NCBI GenBank assembly: GCA_021234155.1
Contig: JAJEKV010000816.1
Location: 21,375 to 85,374 of the forward strand
Length of the DNA: 64,000 nucleotides
From: Isoetes taiwanensis
Lineage: Eukaryota > Streptophyta > Lycopodiopsida > Isoetales > Isoetaceae
Direction of reading: 5' to 3'
The translations under genes and the position numbers were made by a program. Shown in pieces: positions 24,138 to 33,211 of this stretch. The notes beneath the pieces were generated by a model that had not been told where the DNA came from, searched no databases, and saw only the letters and a program-made list of their open reading frames with translations. Position 1 is the stretch's first letter, and each line of letters begins with the position of its first letter.

Positions 24138-24596
24138 TTGGCAATCAGTAAAAAGTTGGCCCCGGATGGGCTGGACCATTCAAGATTATTGAGCGTTGTT
24201 GGAGAGCAGGCATATCGCTTAGAATTGCCGCCCCGCTTGAAGATCCACAAGGTCTTTCACGTGAGTCTTCTGAAACAACACACCCCTGATCCAGAGGAGG
24301 TTTTGGATTCTCCAACCCTCCTAGAAATGACAGAAGAGCAACTCGAAATAGTGCCTGAAGCTCTTCTTGATCGAGCTTACAAACAAACCAGAAGGACTCA
24401 AATGTTGCAATACTTGGTCAAGTGGAAACACTTACCACTTGAGGATGCTACGTGGGTGATGAAGATAGACCTTGACAAGCATTATCCGGACTTCATGCGC
24501 GAATCTGAAGGCCGCACCATCAACGATGCTATCAACCCCGCATCTGGCGGTAAGCTTAGAAGCTTGATTGCCAGGAGTACCGCCTTAGAGGGGTAG
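24138..24596 (+). CDS. Element B integrase C-terminus with chromodomain
   Basis: An open frame of 152 codons. It includes the integrase GPY-type tail (YRLELPPRLKIHKVFHVSLL), then the chromodomain MLQYLVKWKHLPLEDATWV near residues 95-115, with aromatic residues in the places that bind methyl-lysine in chromodomains. It ends ARSTALEG. This is the trait that places the element with chromoviruses, where the domain directs integration to marked chromatin. The frame is separated from the integrase core by a frameshift near 24032-24138. Confidence 0.85.
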   Translation: MAISKKLAPDGLDHSRLLSVVGEQAYRLELPPRLKIHKVFHVSLLKQHTPDPEEVLDSPTLLEMTEEQLEIVPEALLDRAYKQTRRTQMLQYLVKWKHLPLEDATWVMKIDLDKHYPDFMRESEGRTINDAINPASGGKLRSLIARSTALEG

Positions 24597-25190
24597 ATGC
24601 ATCATAAATAATAACAAGTTACCGATGATGAGATCACTCTGTGTTCTCTAGGACGTGGTGTACTGTCATTGTTGACCTAGCCACAACTTGTTTGCAGAGC
24701 ATATAGTTGATAGGCCGCGTTCCTTTCGGCTACAATGGGAACTTGACCATTCCCTATGCTGCAACGAACTGCAAACCATAGACATGATAGGTTCCCTGAT
24801 AGATAGGTTTTTCTTGTAATTATTATAAGGGGGTGGTCCCTTCAACCACAATTTCATCATACATCTTGATATCTTCGACGTATGCGGGCCAAGGCGGTAA
24901 AGGCGTGCCCCTGCCCATGCTAGAGGGTTACTGATGACCCGAACTCTTCAGTTTTATTTTGTCTACGTGTTTTGTTTATGTGTCTACTGATGTTAGTATT
25001 GGACTTCTGTTCGTGAACTTTTTGATTATCATAATCATGTCGAATGCACCACGGTGCTTGAACTGTTTTGCAAACTCTAAAGTTTTGAATATATGTATTA
25101 CTTTTACAAAAATAAGGAATTACCTTCCTTCATAATATATTTCTTTCTACATTCGTAACTAACCCCAATGCTGAGGACAGCATTAATTCT
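24597..25190 (+). other. 3' untranslated region of element B
   Basis: No ORF is supported. It lies between the chromodomain stop and the polypurine tract. Confidence 0.6.
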
Positions 25191-25203
25191 AAGGAGGGGA
25201 GAA
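25191..25203 (+). promoter_or_regulatory. Polypurine tract of element B
   Basis: aaggaggggagaa directly precedes the 3' LTR start TGTGACG. Confidence 0.9.
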
Positions 25204-26754
25204 TGTGACGTTCCAAGTATTTATACGGTGTACGTATAAATATATTGACCGCCAATATATTGATAGATAGATCGCCACCGGGGTATGATAACCTAGGGGG
25301 TTGGCCACAAGGGATTTAATTAGCTATGTTAAATTAATTATAAAGGATAATTATCTAAATACTTGCTATTAAGTGGGAAGGCGCCATTTGGCATAACCTG
25401 AGTGGCCAGCATGGGGGTTTCTAAACTGAGCCACCAAAGGCAGCGCCACCCCCATCCTTACCCCAATTTCGACCCAGCCAGCACCAAGGAGCAGCTAAGC
25501 GCTCAAAGCACAGTTGCTGAACATCCCCCAATCGCCAAGACACCCTCTACCTGTCGCTGCTACCCCAGTACATCACTATGGAAGCACCCCTTGACAACGG
25601 GTCCAGCCGAAACTCTGGTTAGTGGTAGTTTAACTTGCAAATTGTAGAATAATACTCTAGTATTCTTTTCTGGCTAGTTTTGGTTGAGATTAACCCTTCT
25701 TTGGTAATTAGGAATACTTTTCAATTATGAATGATGCTCTGTTATGGGATGGTCGATGTCTCTATGAGTTAGTTTAGTAGTTCATGAAAGGGATTAAAAG
25801 GGGGTAGAGGCCTCACGAGCTTGAGTATAGAATGCTCCTAGTACTCCTTTAACACCCTACTAGTTTCGCAACAGCACAAGAGCCCACCGGGTCATAGGCG
25901 CTATGGTCCGGCTTAGCACGAGGACAAGGGACACAAATGTGGCAGTGGGGGTGGGGTCTTGCACGAGCATAAAAGGCTCCCGGAGACTCCTGGGATGGGC
26001 TAGGCGAGCACGGGTCACGAGAGGGCCGGGTATGGGGTCCGACACTCCACTGGTGCGGTGGTGTGACCCGTATGGGGCACCATGCACTTTGAGTAGATTT
26101 AGGGTGAGTAAGTTGGGTGCAGTCACGGTGTCACGGCCCGTCCGTGTTTCTCTAGCTCACCCATGGAACCCCTTTGTGATTACGGAAGGGGCGCTTCCCC
26201 GACCTGCCTCATCGGACCAGGTGTCATGAACCTGGGTAGGCTCAAAGGGTGATACCTTGAGCATCTCAAGGAAGGCTATAGCGGCCATAGCGTGAATGGA
26301 GCCTATCCGCAAGGTGTGCATGTGGGGGGCGGATGGGTGGACAACCCTAGCCGATGTTCTATGCCGATAGCGCCATGCCAAGACTCGGCCGCTGATCTCA
26401 GAGACCAGACCCAAATTAAGCTCTTCACTAGAGTCCGAGCCGGGTAGAACCCGGGTTTTGGGTGTTTTCTTAGTTTAGATGCATATTCTTGCCGTTGGCT
26501 TGGGATGGATGTGCCACCCTCGTGGTGGTTGTTTATATGTGATTTATGTTGTATGCTAACCTTGTATTCATGCTTCGACGTAGGCGCCCATCAAGGCGTG
26601 GGCGAATGACCCCTCCGTGTCCTTCACTGGCGTCTCTACATAAACGCCCGGGTTAGATGGAGGGGTTCTCGCCAGGGCGAGATGGTCGCCATGGGAGGGG
26701 AAAGTCCCGTGTATGTATACGACCAGGGTCGTATATATTGAGGAGGCGTCCACA
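25204..26754 (+). repeat. Element B 3' LTR
   Basis: 1551 bases, against about 1553 for the two 5' LTR pieces combined. It holds the uninterrupted Helitron target site at 25355-25365, which is the proof of the Helitron borders. Confidence 0.95.
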
Positions 26755-26759
26755 ACAAT

Positions 26760-27994
26760 GAGCATGAACACTCCTTCTTCGCCGGGATTGAATTTGCGGT
26801 GGTATCACGCTATTCTCCCATCCGGCGGCCGAGGGAAGGTAGTACCTCAGCGACCTATCATTGTGTGTCGCCGATGACTCTCCACACCGCTTGGCCTCGC
26901 CTCTATGCCTTCCGGGGTACTCGCCGACCTCTACCTCGGTGACTTCTTGGTAGTCTCTCGATTGTCGAGTCGACTTCGCGATGTCGATCCTTGCTCCTCT
27001 TGCACGAGGTGGTATCGAAGAGCTCGGCATTAAAATGCTCGTGGTCTTGCCGCGGATCCCCATCAACTCCTGGATGGCGTAGAACTCCTCTCGGATGGCG
27101 GCTCGAGCTTCCATCATTTGCACGATATTGCCGTGAGGCACGGATGTCGGAAGTCGACTCTTTGTGTAGGTGTCGGCTTCCCTCACTTGAAGCGGGAAGT
27201 TGCGAGGACTCCCGGGGACGATGAAGTCGCCCAAGTCCGATTGTTGCCGTGGGGGTGCAGCAACTCATCAAGCGGAACTCCCTCTCCTCGCGTGGGAGGT
27301 ACGGATGTCATTAGGAGCAGATACTCCTCACGCAGGCCATGATGATGGGGCTAGGGCTTGTGATGCCTAGCCCAAGTGGGAGCGCGACTACGAAGTGTCT
27401 GCTGCTCGGGCTTTCGGGTTAGTTAGCTCCTCTTACGCTTCTGCCGTTCTTCTTCCTCTGGGTGGGAGCTCGGAGTGTACTCTTCCTCGTCCGGACATTC
27501 TCTTCTTCCGACCTTCCTTCCCCGCTCTTCTTTAGTCTTTGCAAAAACATCTGTTTCCGGCCGAGGATGCTATGGGGTCCACCTCCATGGGGGGGATAGA
27601 GTCCCCCCCCATTGGGTTTTCAGCACGGTGGGAAAAGAAAATGGCTAAAGCGGCGGTGTAGGAAAAATACTTGGTCCCGCTAACCGCCGGGACCATGTAA
27701 TCGACAACCTCTACATGCCTTGTTGGTCAAGTACTTGGCAATGTTCGGAACATCGCCCAAGGCTGCTTGAAGGGATGGGCGGGGAACAAAATAGCCTGTG
27801 CAAGGGGGTAGCTGCACTAGGGAGGGTCCTACCCTAGCTTGGAACTCGGCTAAGACTTGTCTATATGCCGGGGTTGCAAGCAGAGTTGCTTGGACATCTA
27901 GCTCTTTCCTAAAGACTCGGAAGATGTCATTGACATCGGCCTCGGCAGCGTGGGCACTGGCGCTGTACCATCGCCTGAAGTCAGCAGTTGCCAT
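26760..27994 (-). pseudogene. M1 accessory ORF2, 5' part
   Basis: Starts MATADFRRWY at 27994 and continues through LDVQATLLATPAYRQVL, then breaks of frame near 27680 and a proline-rich part (MEVDPIASSAGN near 27570). A second open stretch from 27234 includes MMEARAAIREEFYAIQELM. It is cut by element B at 26760 and resumes at 9184. The start region aligns with B's ORF2 (MAAADLLAWYQ), and both lie just downstream of an H3-like ORF. Function unknown. Confidence 0.6.
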
Positions 27995-28306
27995 GGATGT
28001 AAGGAAGATGAGACTAACAAACGGATGCAAAAGCGCCTCAGGGAGCTGGAAAATCGCCTAAACTGTCAAGAGCAAACTTGTAGGGTGCTAAGTGAGAAAT
28101 GGGGACCTATTTATAGAGAAGTGAAAAACCCTAATTTTTGGATGACCTAGAAATTTATTAGGGTTGGACAATTCTGACCTATTAGAAGGTCCAAATGAGA
28201 ATTTGAAGGCTACTTTTGGGGTTTGAGCATGCTAGGATTGTCTAATGAACCTATTGCAACAAACTGGAGGTCATTTGGATATGGCATGGTGGAGAAAATG
28301 CTGACA

Positions 28307-28374
28307 GGTCTCACATGTTGCGCCCAGACCGATAATGAAAAGTTCATTTTCTGCCCTGGCGCGACGTGTGAGAT
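28307..28374 (-). repeat. RNA-hairpin module 1 of M1
   Basis: The outer arms ggtctcacatgttgcgcc and ggcgcgacgtgtgagat are near-perfect inverted copies. The inner loop also pairs (aatgaaaagttcatttt). It lies between the H3-like ORF and ORF2. Confidence 0.8.
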
Positions 28375-28506
28375 ATTGGCTCTAAATAGGTTAAGCTTGT
28401 CCAATTTGGGTGATGTAAGGGTCTAATTCTACTGGACTCGTCGAGTTAGGCAGAATTGACCCCTTATTTGGTCAATTTGGAGCAGTTTTGGGCACTTTTG
28501 GGGCAT

Positions 28507-28574
28507 GGTCTCACACGTTGCGCCCAGCCCAAAAATGAAAAGTTCATTTTCTGTCCTGGCGCGACGTGTGAGAC
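28507..28574 (-). repeat. RNA-hairpin module 2 of M1
   Basis: Same structure as 28307-28374, with arms ggtctcacacgttgcgcc / ggcgcgacgtgtgagac. Mismatched arm positions differ between modules, but pairing is kept. Confidence 0.8.
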
Positions 28575-28727
28575 ATCGTCTCAAATTTGCTCAAAATGTC
28601 CATTTTAACTAAAATAAAAGCCTCCATAACTTAACTTAATTAAGCAAGATTAGACATATTATTTAGCCAAAAACTGTTTATATTGACAAAAATTTTCTAT
28701 TATTTACAAAATTTTAAGGGCGCTCTC

Positions 28728-29916
28728 CCTTGATATGGCTAGAAGATGCATGTCTTGCCTCATGAGTGTCACCCTCTTTGCATGAACTATGCAGGCTGTC
28801 GAATCTTCAAAATGCTGCACCAGTTTTTGCCGTTGCCTCTTGCAGGGCCAGCAACATCTCGTCGGTCACCCTCATATCCGTGTTGTACTCTTGGATGACC
28901 TCTCGGACTAGGCGGGCAAACGGTGCACGGGGGATCAAAAACCCGTAGCTACGCTGAAAATGCCTGATCTCCTTGAGGGCTCTCCTCTCAGTCTCCTTCC
29001 TGGCGGTCCTCTTCTTCCCTGGTGGTCTAGGAGGCTTGGGCCTCTGTAGTGGCATCTTCAGAGTTTGGCTCTTCGTCGGGTGTCCGCCTTCGATGGTTCT
29101 AACCCTGTTCTGCTGGTAATATTCGTTGTACGCCTCCCACTTTGTCATGAAGGCGTTGTGCTCCCTTAATTTCTTCTGATAGACCTTGACGGGGTCTATC
29201 ACATGCGGGTGGTCAGCGGTGCTTTTGGCCCGATCCCCACGGGTATGGTGGGGGCCTGCGCTTCGTCGCCGCTGCTCTGATCGGGTACTACACCGCTCAT
29301 CGGTGGGGTTTTGAAGAGCTTGCACCCCGGTGTTGGAGGCGTAGTCTTCGCCGGAGTCGTCGGAGGATGGGGGGGTTGGTCGGTGATGGTTCGTTGATGG
29401 CGAAACCCTTTACCCCGCTTAACATTCACGAGTTTCCGTTTGCCACCTTCACGACGCCGCCTTTTTCTTCTTCGGCTCCCGGCCGCGTTCGCTCCTCTTC
29501 TTCCCTCTTCTTCTTTTTCCGCCGAGGCGCTCTTTGGCTTCATGCATCTTTATCCATCTTGAGCTCTTCCTCCTCTCGGTGGCTCGAGCCTCGCTCCCAT
29601 TTGTTCCTCTCTCTCCTCGGTCCGATCTTGTTCTTCCTTCCTCTTCCTTTCCTCCTCCTCCACTTCTTGAGGATCTTACGATGGCGTCCATTTGCTCTTC
29701 GCCTAGGACCTCTGTTCCCGCGTCGGAGTGTGCATCCTCCTCCACCTCTGTCCCACCCCCTTCTTGGTCGTTGATGTTGCTGGGATGCTCCTCGGACAAC
29801 TCCCCCTCGCTTTGACCTCCTTGCTGAGCGACGCACTGCCAAAACATCTCTTGGAGTAGGGCACTGGGAGGAGTAACACCTGGAGGGACTCTAGCGGTCT
29901 GTTTCGTCCGGGCCAT
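28728..29916 (-). pseudogene. Retrotransposon-encoded histone H3-like protein of M1
   Basis: Starts MARTKQTARVPPG at 29916: the first eight residues after Met equal the canonical H3 tail, including K4, but K9 is valine. A basic and acidic region follows, with nuclear-signal-like KRRRGKKR and PKKKKAAS. Frames then change near 29500 and 29250. The histone fold occupies about 28977-28730: LKEIRHFQRS, LIPRAPFARLVREV, YNTDMRV, LLALQEA, then after a 2-base loss VQHFEDS and CIVHAKRVTLMRQDMHLL. LIP.APF.R.VRE and VTLMR.D recall plant CENH3, but loop 1 has canonical length. The protein is about 400 residues against 136 for H3. It lies between the primer site and ORF2, flanked by hairpin modules on both sides. 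The fold assignment is firm; the subtype is open. Confidence 0.87.
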
Positions 29917-30114
29917 ATTTGACGGTTCCTCGATCCGATGTCGGCGCCGAAAAATCGCCTTGGCAAGGGGGAGCGATTTTCTAAGGAAGAACGTGGAAAT
30001 GAGGGGGGTCCTAGGTCTATTTATAGACGGGCCATTTTAGGTCAAATTTCAAACTACCCTTTTGGGTCACCTAAAACACCTAAAACACCTAAATTTAAGC
30101 ATTTCTAACCTCAT

Positions 30115-30183
30115 GGTCTCACACATTGCGCCCAGACTGAAAATGAAAGTTTCATTTTTTGGTCCTGGCGCGACGTGTGAGAC
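30115..30183 (-). repeat. RNA-hairpin module 3 of M1
   Basis: ggtctcacacattgcgccc pairs with tggcgcgacgtgtgagac around a second self-pairing inner loop. It lies in the leader, 5' of the H3-like ORF. Confidence 0.8.
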
Positions 30184-30331
30184 ATGGTGGATCCTAATGC
30201 TAAATTTTATACTTTCTAAGCATGTTTTTAGGAATGTAACATACCAATTCTAGCTAATTCCTAGCTTAAAATTCGAATTACCATGTTATTTTTCTGAAAT
30301 TCATGACTTTTCAAGGTGTTTTGGGCTCAAT

Positions 30332-30399
30332 GTCTCACACGTTGCGCCCAGCCCGAAAATGAGATTTTCATTATCTGTCCTGGCGCGACGTGTGAGACC
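30332..30399 (-). repeat. RNA-hairpin module 4 of M1
   Basis: gtctcacacgttgcgccc pairs with tggcgcgacgtgtgagac. It lies about 210 bases from the primer site. Confidence 0.8.
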
Positions 30400-30605
30400 A
30401 TCCTATTTTTTGAAGGTTTGGCTCACTAATTTTAGTCTTTTTATGTTTTCATTCACTTAACTTGTTACTAGCTTAGCATATACTACAAAAATGATTTTTT
30501 TTTTTTTTTTTTTTGTTTTTCCCATTTTTCGAGGTTTGAGGATCCTATCAAGTTAGTACTACTGGGAGCATGGTCAGTGCTTTGCTCTTGGTCTCCAAGA
30601 ACATT

Positions 30606-30617
30606 GCTCTGATACCA
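30606..30617 (-). promoter_or_regulatory. Primer-binding site of M1
   Basis: gctctgatacca, complement of TGGTATCAGAGC, three bases from the LTR end at 30621. Confidence 0.93.
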
Positions 30618-30620
30618 TGG

Positions 30621-32180
30621 TGACGTCTCCCTATCAGTATCTGATTGCACTCACCGTATACAAACAGAGTTCATCCCCATACCGGCTCCATGTCGTCTGG
30701 GGCCCTCCACATATCACCGCAGAACCGTGAACGAGTTCAGTTGGGAAGAGTGAAGGGGTCATTTTACCCCGTCTCCCTCAGGGCCTACCTAGCTGCGGAA
30801 GCGTAAACATACATGTCAGTATACAATGTCATCACATATCCACCTTGAAGGGTGGTCCATCAACATCTGCATAGACAGAGATCAGCACAAATCCTACCCA
30901 AGGCTGGGACTCGGAAGGGATGGCGACGGCTTGGGTCTCCGTGAGTTCATTTCGCCGTAATTCATGGCAATGGATTTGGTGGGCATAGGAACATGGCTTA
31001 GGGTTGTCCACTCCATCCGCCCCTCCCTTGCACACACTTTGCAGTAGGCTGAAAAGTGTTGGGACCCGGTTGAGTCCGGCCGGGATGCATAGCCAAAGGG
31101 GCTACTCCCAGGTTGCATCTCCCGGTTCCGATGGGGGGGTAGGGATCTCTCCCTCAAGAGATCTACATCTTCGACTCAAGGTGACTAGAGGGCCTTTGCC
31201 CTTATTCGACTTAAACCCTTTGGAGAGTGACGCATCACCCCACGGGTGTCGAGCCCATGCCTTGCCCACACGCGGTGGCAAAGCCATTAGACCTAGTCCA
31301 CAATGATCCCAAGCCGGACTTTACACACGGAGGGATCGTTCAAGAGTCGAACACAAACCTCTTTATAAGCCGATCTGGCCCTTCACCCACAACCGGTGTG
31401 GCTCACGTACCTGAGCCGAATCTACAAATGTGCTAGAGAGGCTAATCTAGGAGCATCAACTACCAAGCTTTAGGTCTCTACCCCCTTCCCAATACAAGGA
31501 GTTCACGGAGATACATCATCCATATACATCACGGAAGAACTAAAGAACTAGATCTAATCTATATATAGAGTTAGGTTCTTTAGTTAGAGTCCGTATCTAG
31601 AGATCTAAGTGGCTGCTATGGGCAATTTAATAGGCTAAACCTACCGATTCAATGACTGGAAGATGGTTTAGGCTATTAAATTGACTAAATCTCCCCGATC
31701 CTTGGCTCGCTCCTCCGCTTCCGGAAGTTCGACCATCTGCCGAATCGCTTGAATCAAGGAAAACTAATGGTGCAATTCGCCGGAGCCCAGTCACGGGAGG
31801 CGATTTTGACTCTGGAGCAGCCAAAACAGAGCTCTAGAATCCTATGGACGAAAATGGCAAGTTAGGGTTTACCTAAATAGACAAGGGGTTAGGGCTAGGG
31901 TTTCCAATTATCCCTTTAAGCATGTGGGATAATTGGGAATGGCCCACTTGCCTTTAATGGCTAGGTGGCATAAAGGTATCCACATGGAAAGGTGTGCACT
32001 TTAATAAATGTGCACATTGGTAAATGTGCACATTAATAAATGCACATACCTTGCAAGTTGCTCCCTAGGGGCTACCCACCTGGCTACACGACGGCATACA
32101 CGTCAGTCGGAGTGGCGTGTACGCGTGACGAGGCAGTACAATATACATCCTGGGACCGTATACTGTGCTGGAACGTCACA
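30621..32180 (-). repeat. M1 5' LTR
   Basis: 1560 bases, starting TGTGACGTTCC on the minus strand and ending near the primer site. It matches the LTRs at 437-2411, 39291-41001 and 49691-51391. It carries the TGTGCACA repeats (31993-32048) and a TATA-like box inside a stem-loop (31538-31585). Confidence 0.9.
31538..31585 (-). promoter_or_regulatory. TATA-like box inside an 11-base inverted repeat of the M LTR
   Basis: The arms aactaaagaac (31538-31548) and gttctttagtt (31575-31585) are perfect inverted copies. The loop holds ctatatatag (31559-31568). The box is about 615 bases into the LTR, a plausible U3-R border. The arms are kept in all four M LTRs, while the box reads ctatatcatag in the others. 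Promoter function is inferred. Confidence 0.5.
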
Positions 32181-32224
32181 TAAGGGAAGTAGACTGACGG
32201 TTGGGCCTCAAGATAGAGCAGACC

Positions 32225-32640
32225 GAGATATAACAATGGTGGGGCTGGCTATAGACAATGGCTGGGGTTGACTACTCCATCCGTCTCTCCTATGTATACT
32301 TTGCAGATGGGCTAAATCGGGCTCTTGGCGTGACTATAACCTGCCGGAGACATAGGCTCACAGTATCATTCATTGGGACTACTCTAGATTGCATCTCCCC
32401 AGTTCGATGAGGTAGGAAGGGTTGCAACTCCTTCCTGAGGCCTAATGGTTCAATGGGTGGCTAAAGGATTGTGGCGACACGTCCTTACCCGATTGAACTC
32501 CCCAAAACAAGAGCCATCAGAAAATGTCGGACCCATACCCGACCCACGTGAGGTGACCGACTATAGACCTAGTCCGCTATGGGTCCCCAGTACCTGCACT
32601 AAGCAGTGACCCAGGGTACACAGAAGCTGTCTTCTATCGA
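32225..32640. repeat. Diverged fragment of a related LTR
   Basis: Scattered matches to the M and B LTRs in the same order: a ctactccatccg..ctcc word, gattgcatctccc..gttcgatg, and a gacccatacc..gacctagtcc region. It is much more diverged than the M LTRs and probably an older family member into which M1 inserted. Confidence 0.45.
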
Positions 32641-33211
32641 CCTTGCAACAAAGAGAATTAAAAGGCTTAAAACTAACCTGGGGAATGCCTAGAAATTGGA
32701 TTGGAAGTGTCCTTTTCTTCTTGACATCCCTGTACTTTGGAGAAGTTTTGGTGTGGATTAACCAAAAATCATTTATCAAGTATTTGGCTGATTTTGGAAG
32801 CATGTCTGATCTGGGGTGCCTTCCTGCCAGTGCCCACATGTTAGCACCTAATAATGACATATGCTTTCTTCTAATTGCAATTTTTATAAGGTTTCTTGCT
32901 TGCACTTGAAGAATTCTGGAGGCTACTCCCTTTTTCTTGAGTTTTCCATTCTCAACAACAATCATTGATAACAGAGAATGCTTAGCTGCTAATTTATCAT
33001 CGCTATTTGCTTGTTTCACTTCCTGTAGACCTTCCCGGATATTTTGTAGCATGCTGTCCTTCACAATGGCTTGCGCTGGGTCAGGTTGAAAAAAGAAGTG
33101 CAGCCTTTCATCCCAAACAGTTTTAACCGCTAAAGCCCTCCTTTGCACAGGACATAAATCTTGAACCTGATCATATATAAATCTAACAATTTCATCAATC
33201 TTACGCTTCAT
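32561..33211 (-). CDS. Transposase-like ORF (uncharacterised plant family)
   Basis: A 216-codon open frame begins MKRKIDEIVRFIYDQVQ. The part near residues 110-170 (RHPRSDMLPKSAKYLINDFW, then TSPKYRDVKKKR) resembles, from memory, a conserved [R/K]RSD-L-P...FW...T-SPN-KDV segment in large uncharacterised, probably transposon-derived plant proteins. The last ~45 codons run into the LTR-like fragment and are probably not original. No catalytic triad is present, so this would be an N-terminal remnant. The family link is a recollection, not a search result. Confidence 0.4.
   Translation of the reverse strand: MKRKIDEIVRFIYDQVQDLCPVQRRALAVKTVWDERLHFFFQPDPAQAIVKDSMLQNIREGLQEVKQANSDDKLAAKHSLLSMIVVENGKLKKKGVASRILQVQARNLIKIAIRRKHMSLLGANMWALAGRHPRSDMLPKSAKYLINDFWLIHTKTSPKYRDVKKKRTLPIQFLGIPQVSFKPFNSLCCKVDRRQLLCTLGHCLVQVLGTHSGLGL

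Noticed and set aside
29367-29815. Plus-strand ORFs rich in S, F and P
   Set aside because: They are antisense to the basic region of the H3-like ORF, and their composition follows from K/R/E codons on the other strand.
29890-29916. MARTKQTAR as a chance match to the H3 tail
   Set aside because: A second, independent H3 match (the fold at 28977-28730) lies downstream on the same strand within the same ORF region, and B has a related start and fold at the same place.
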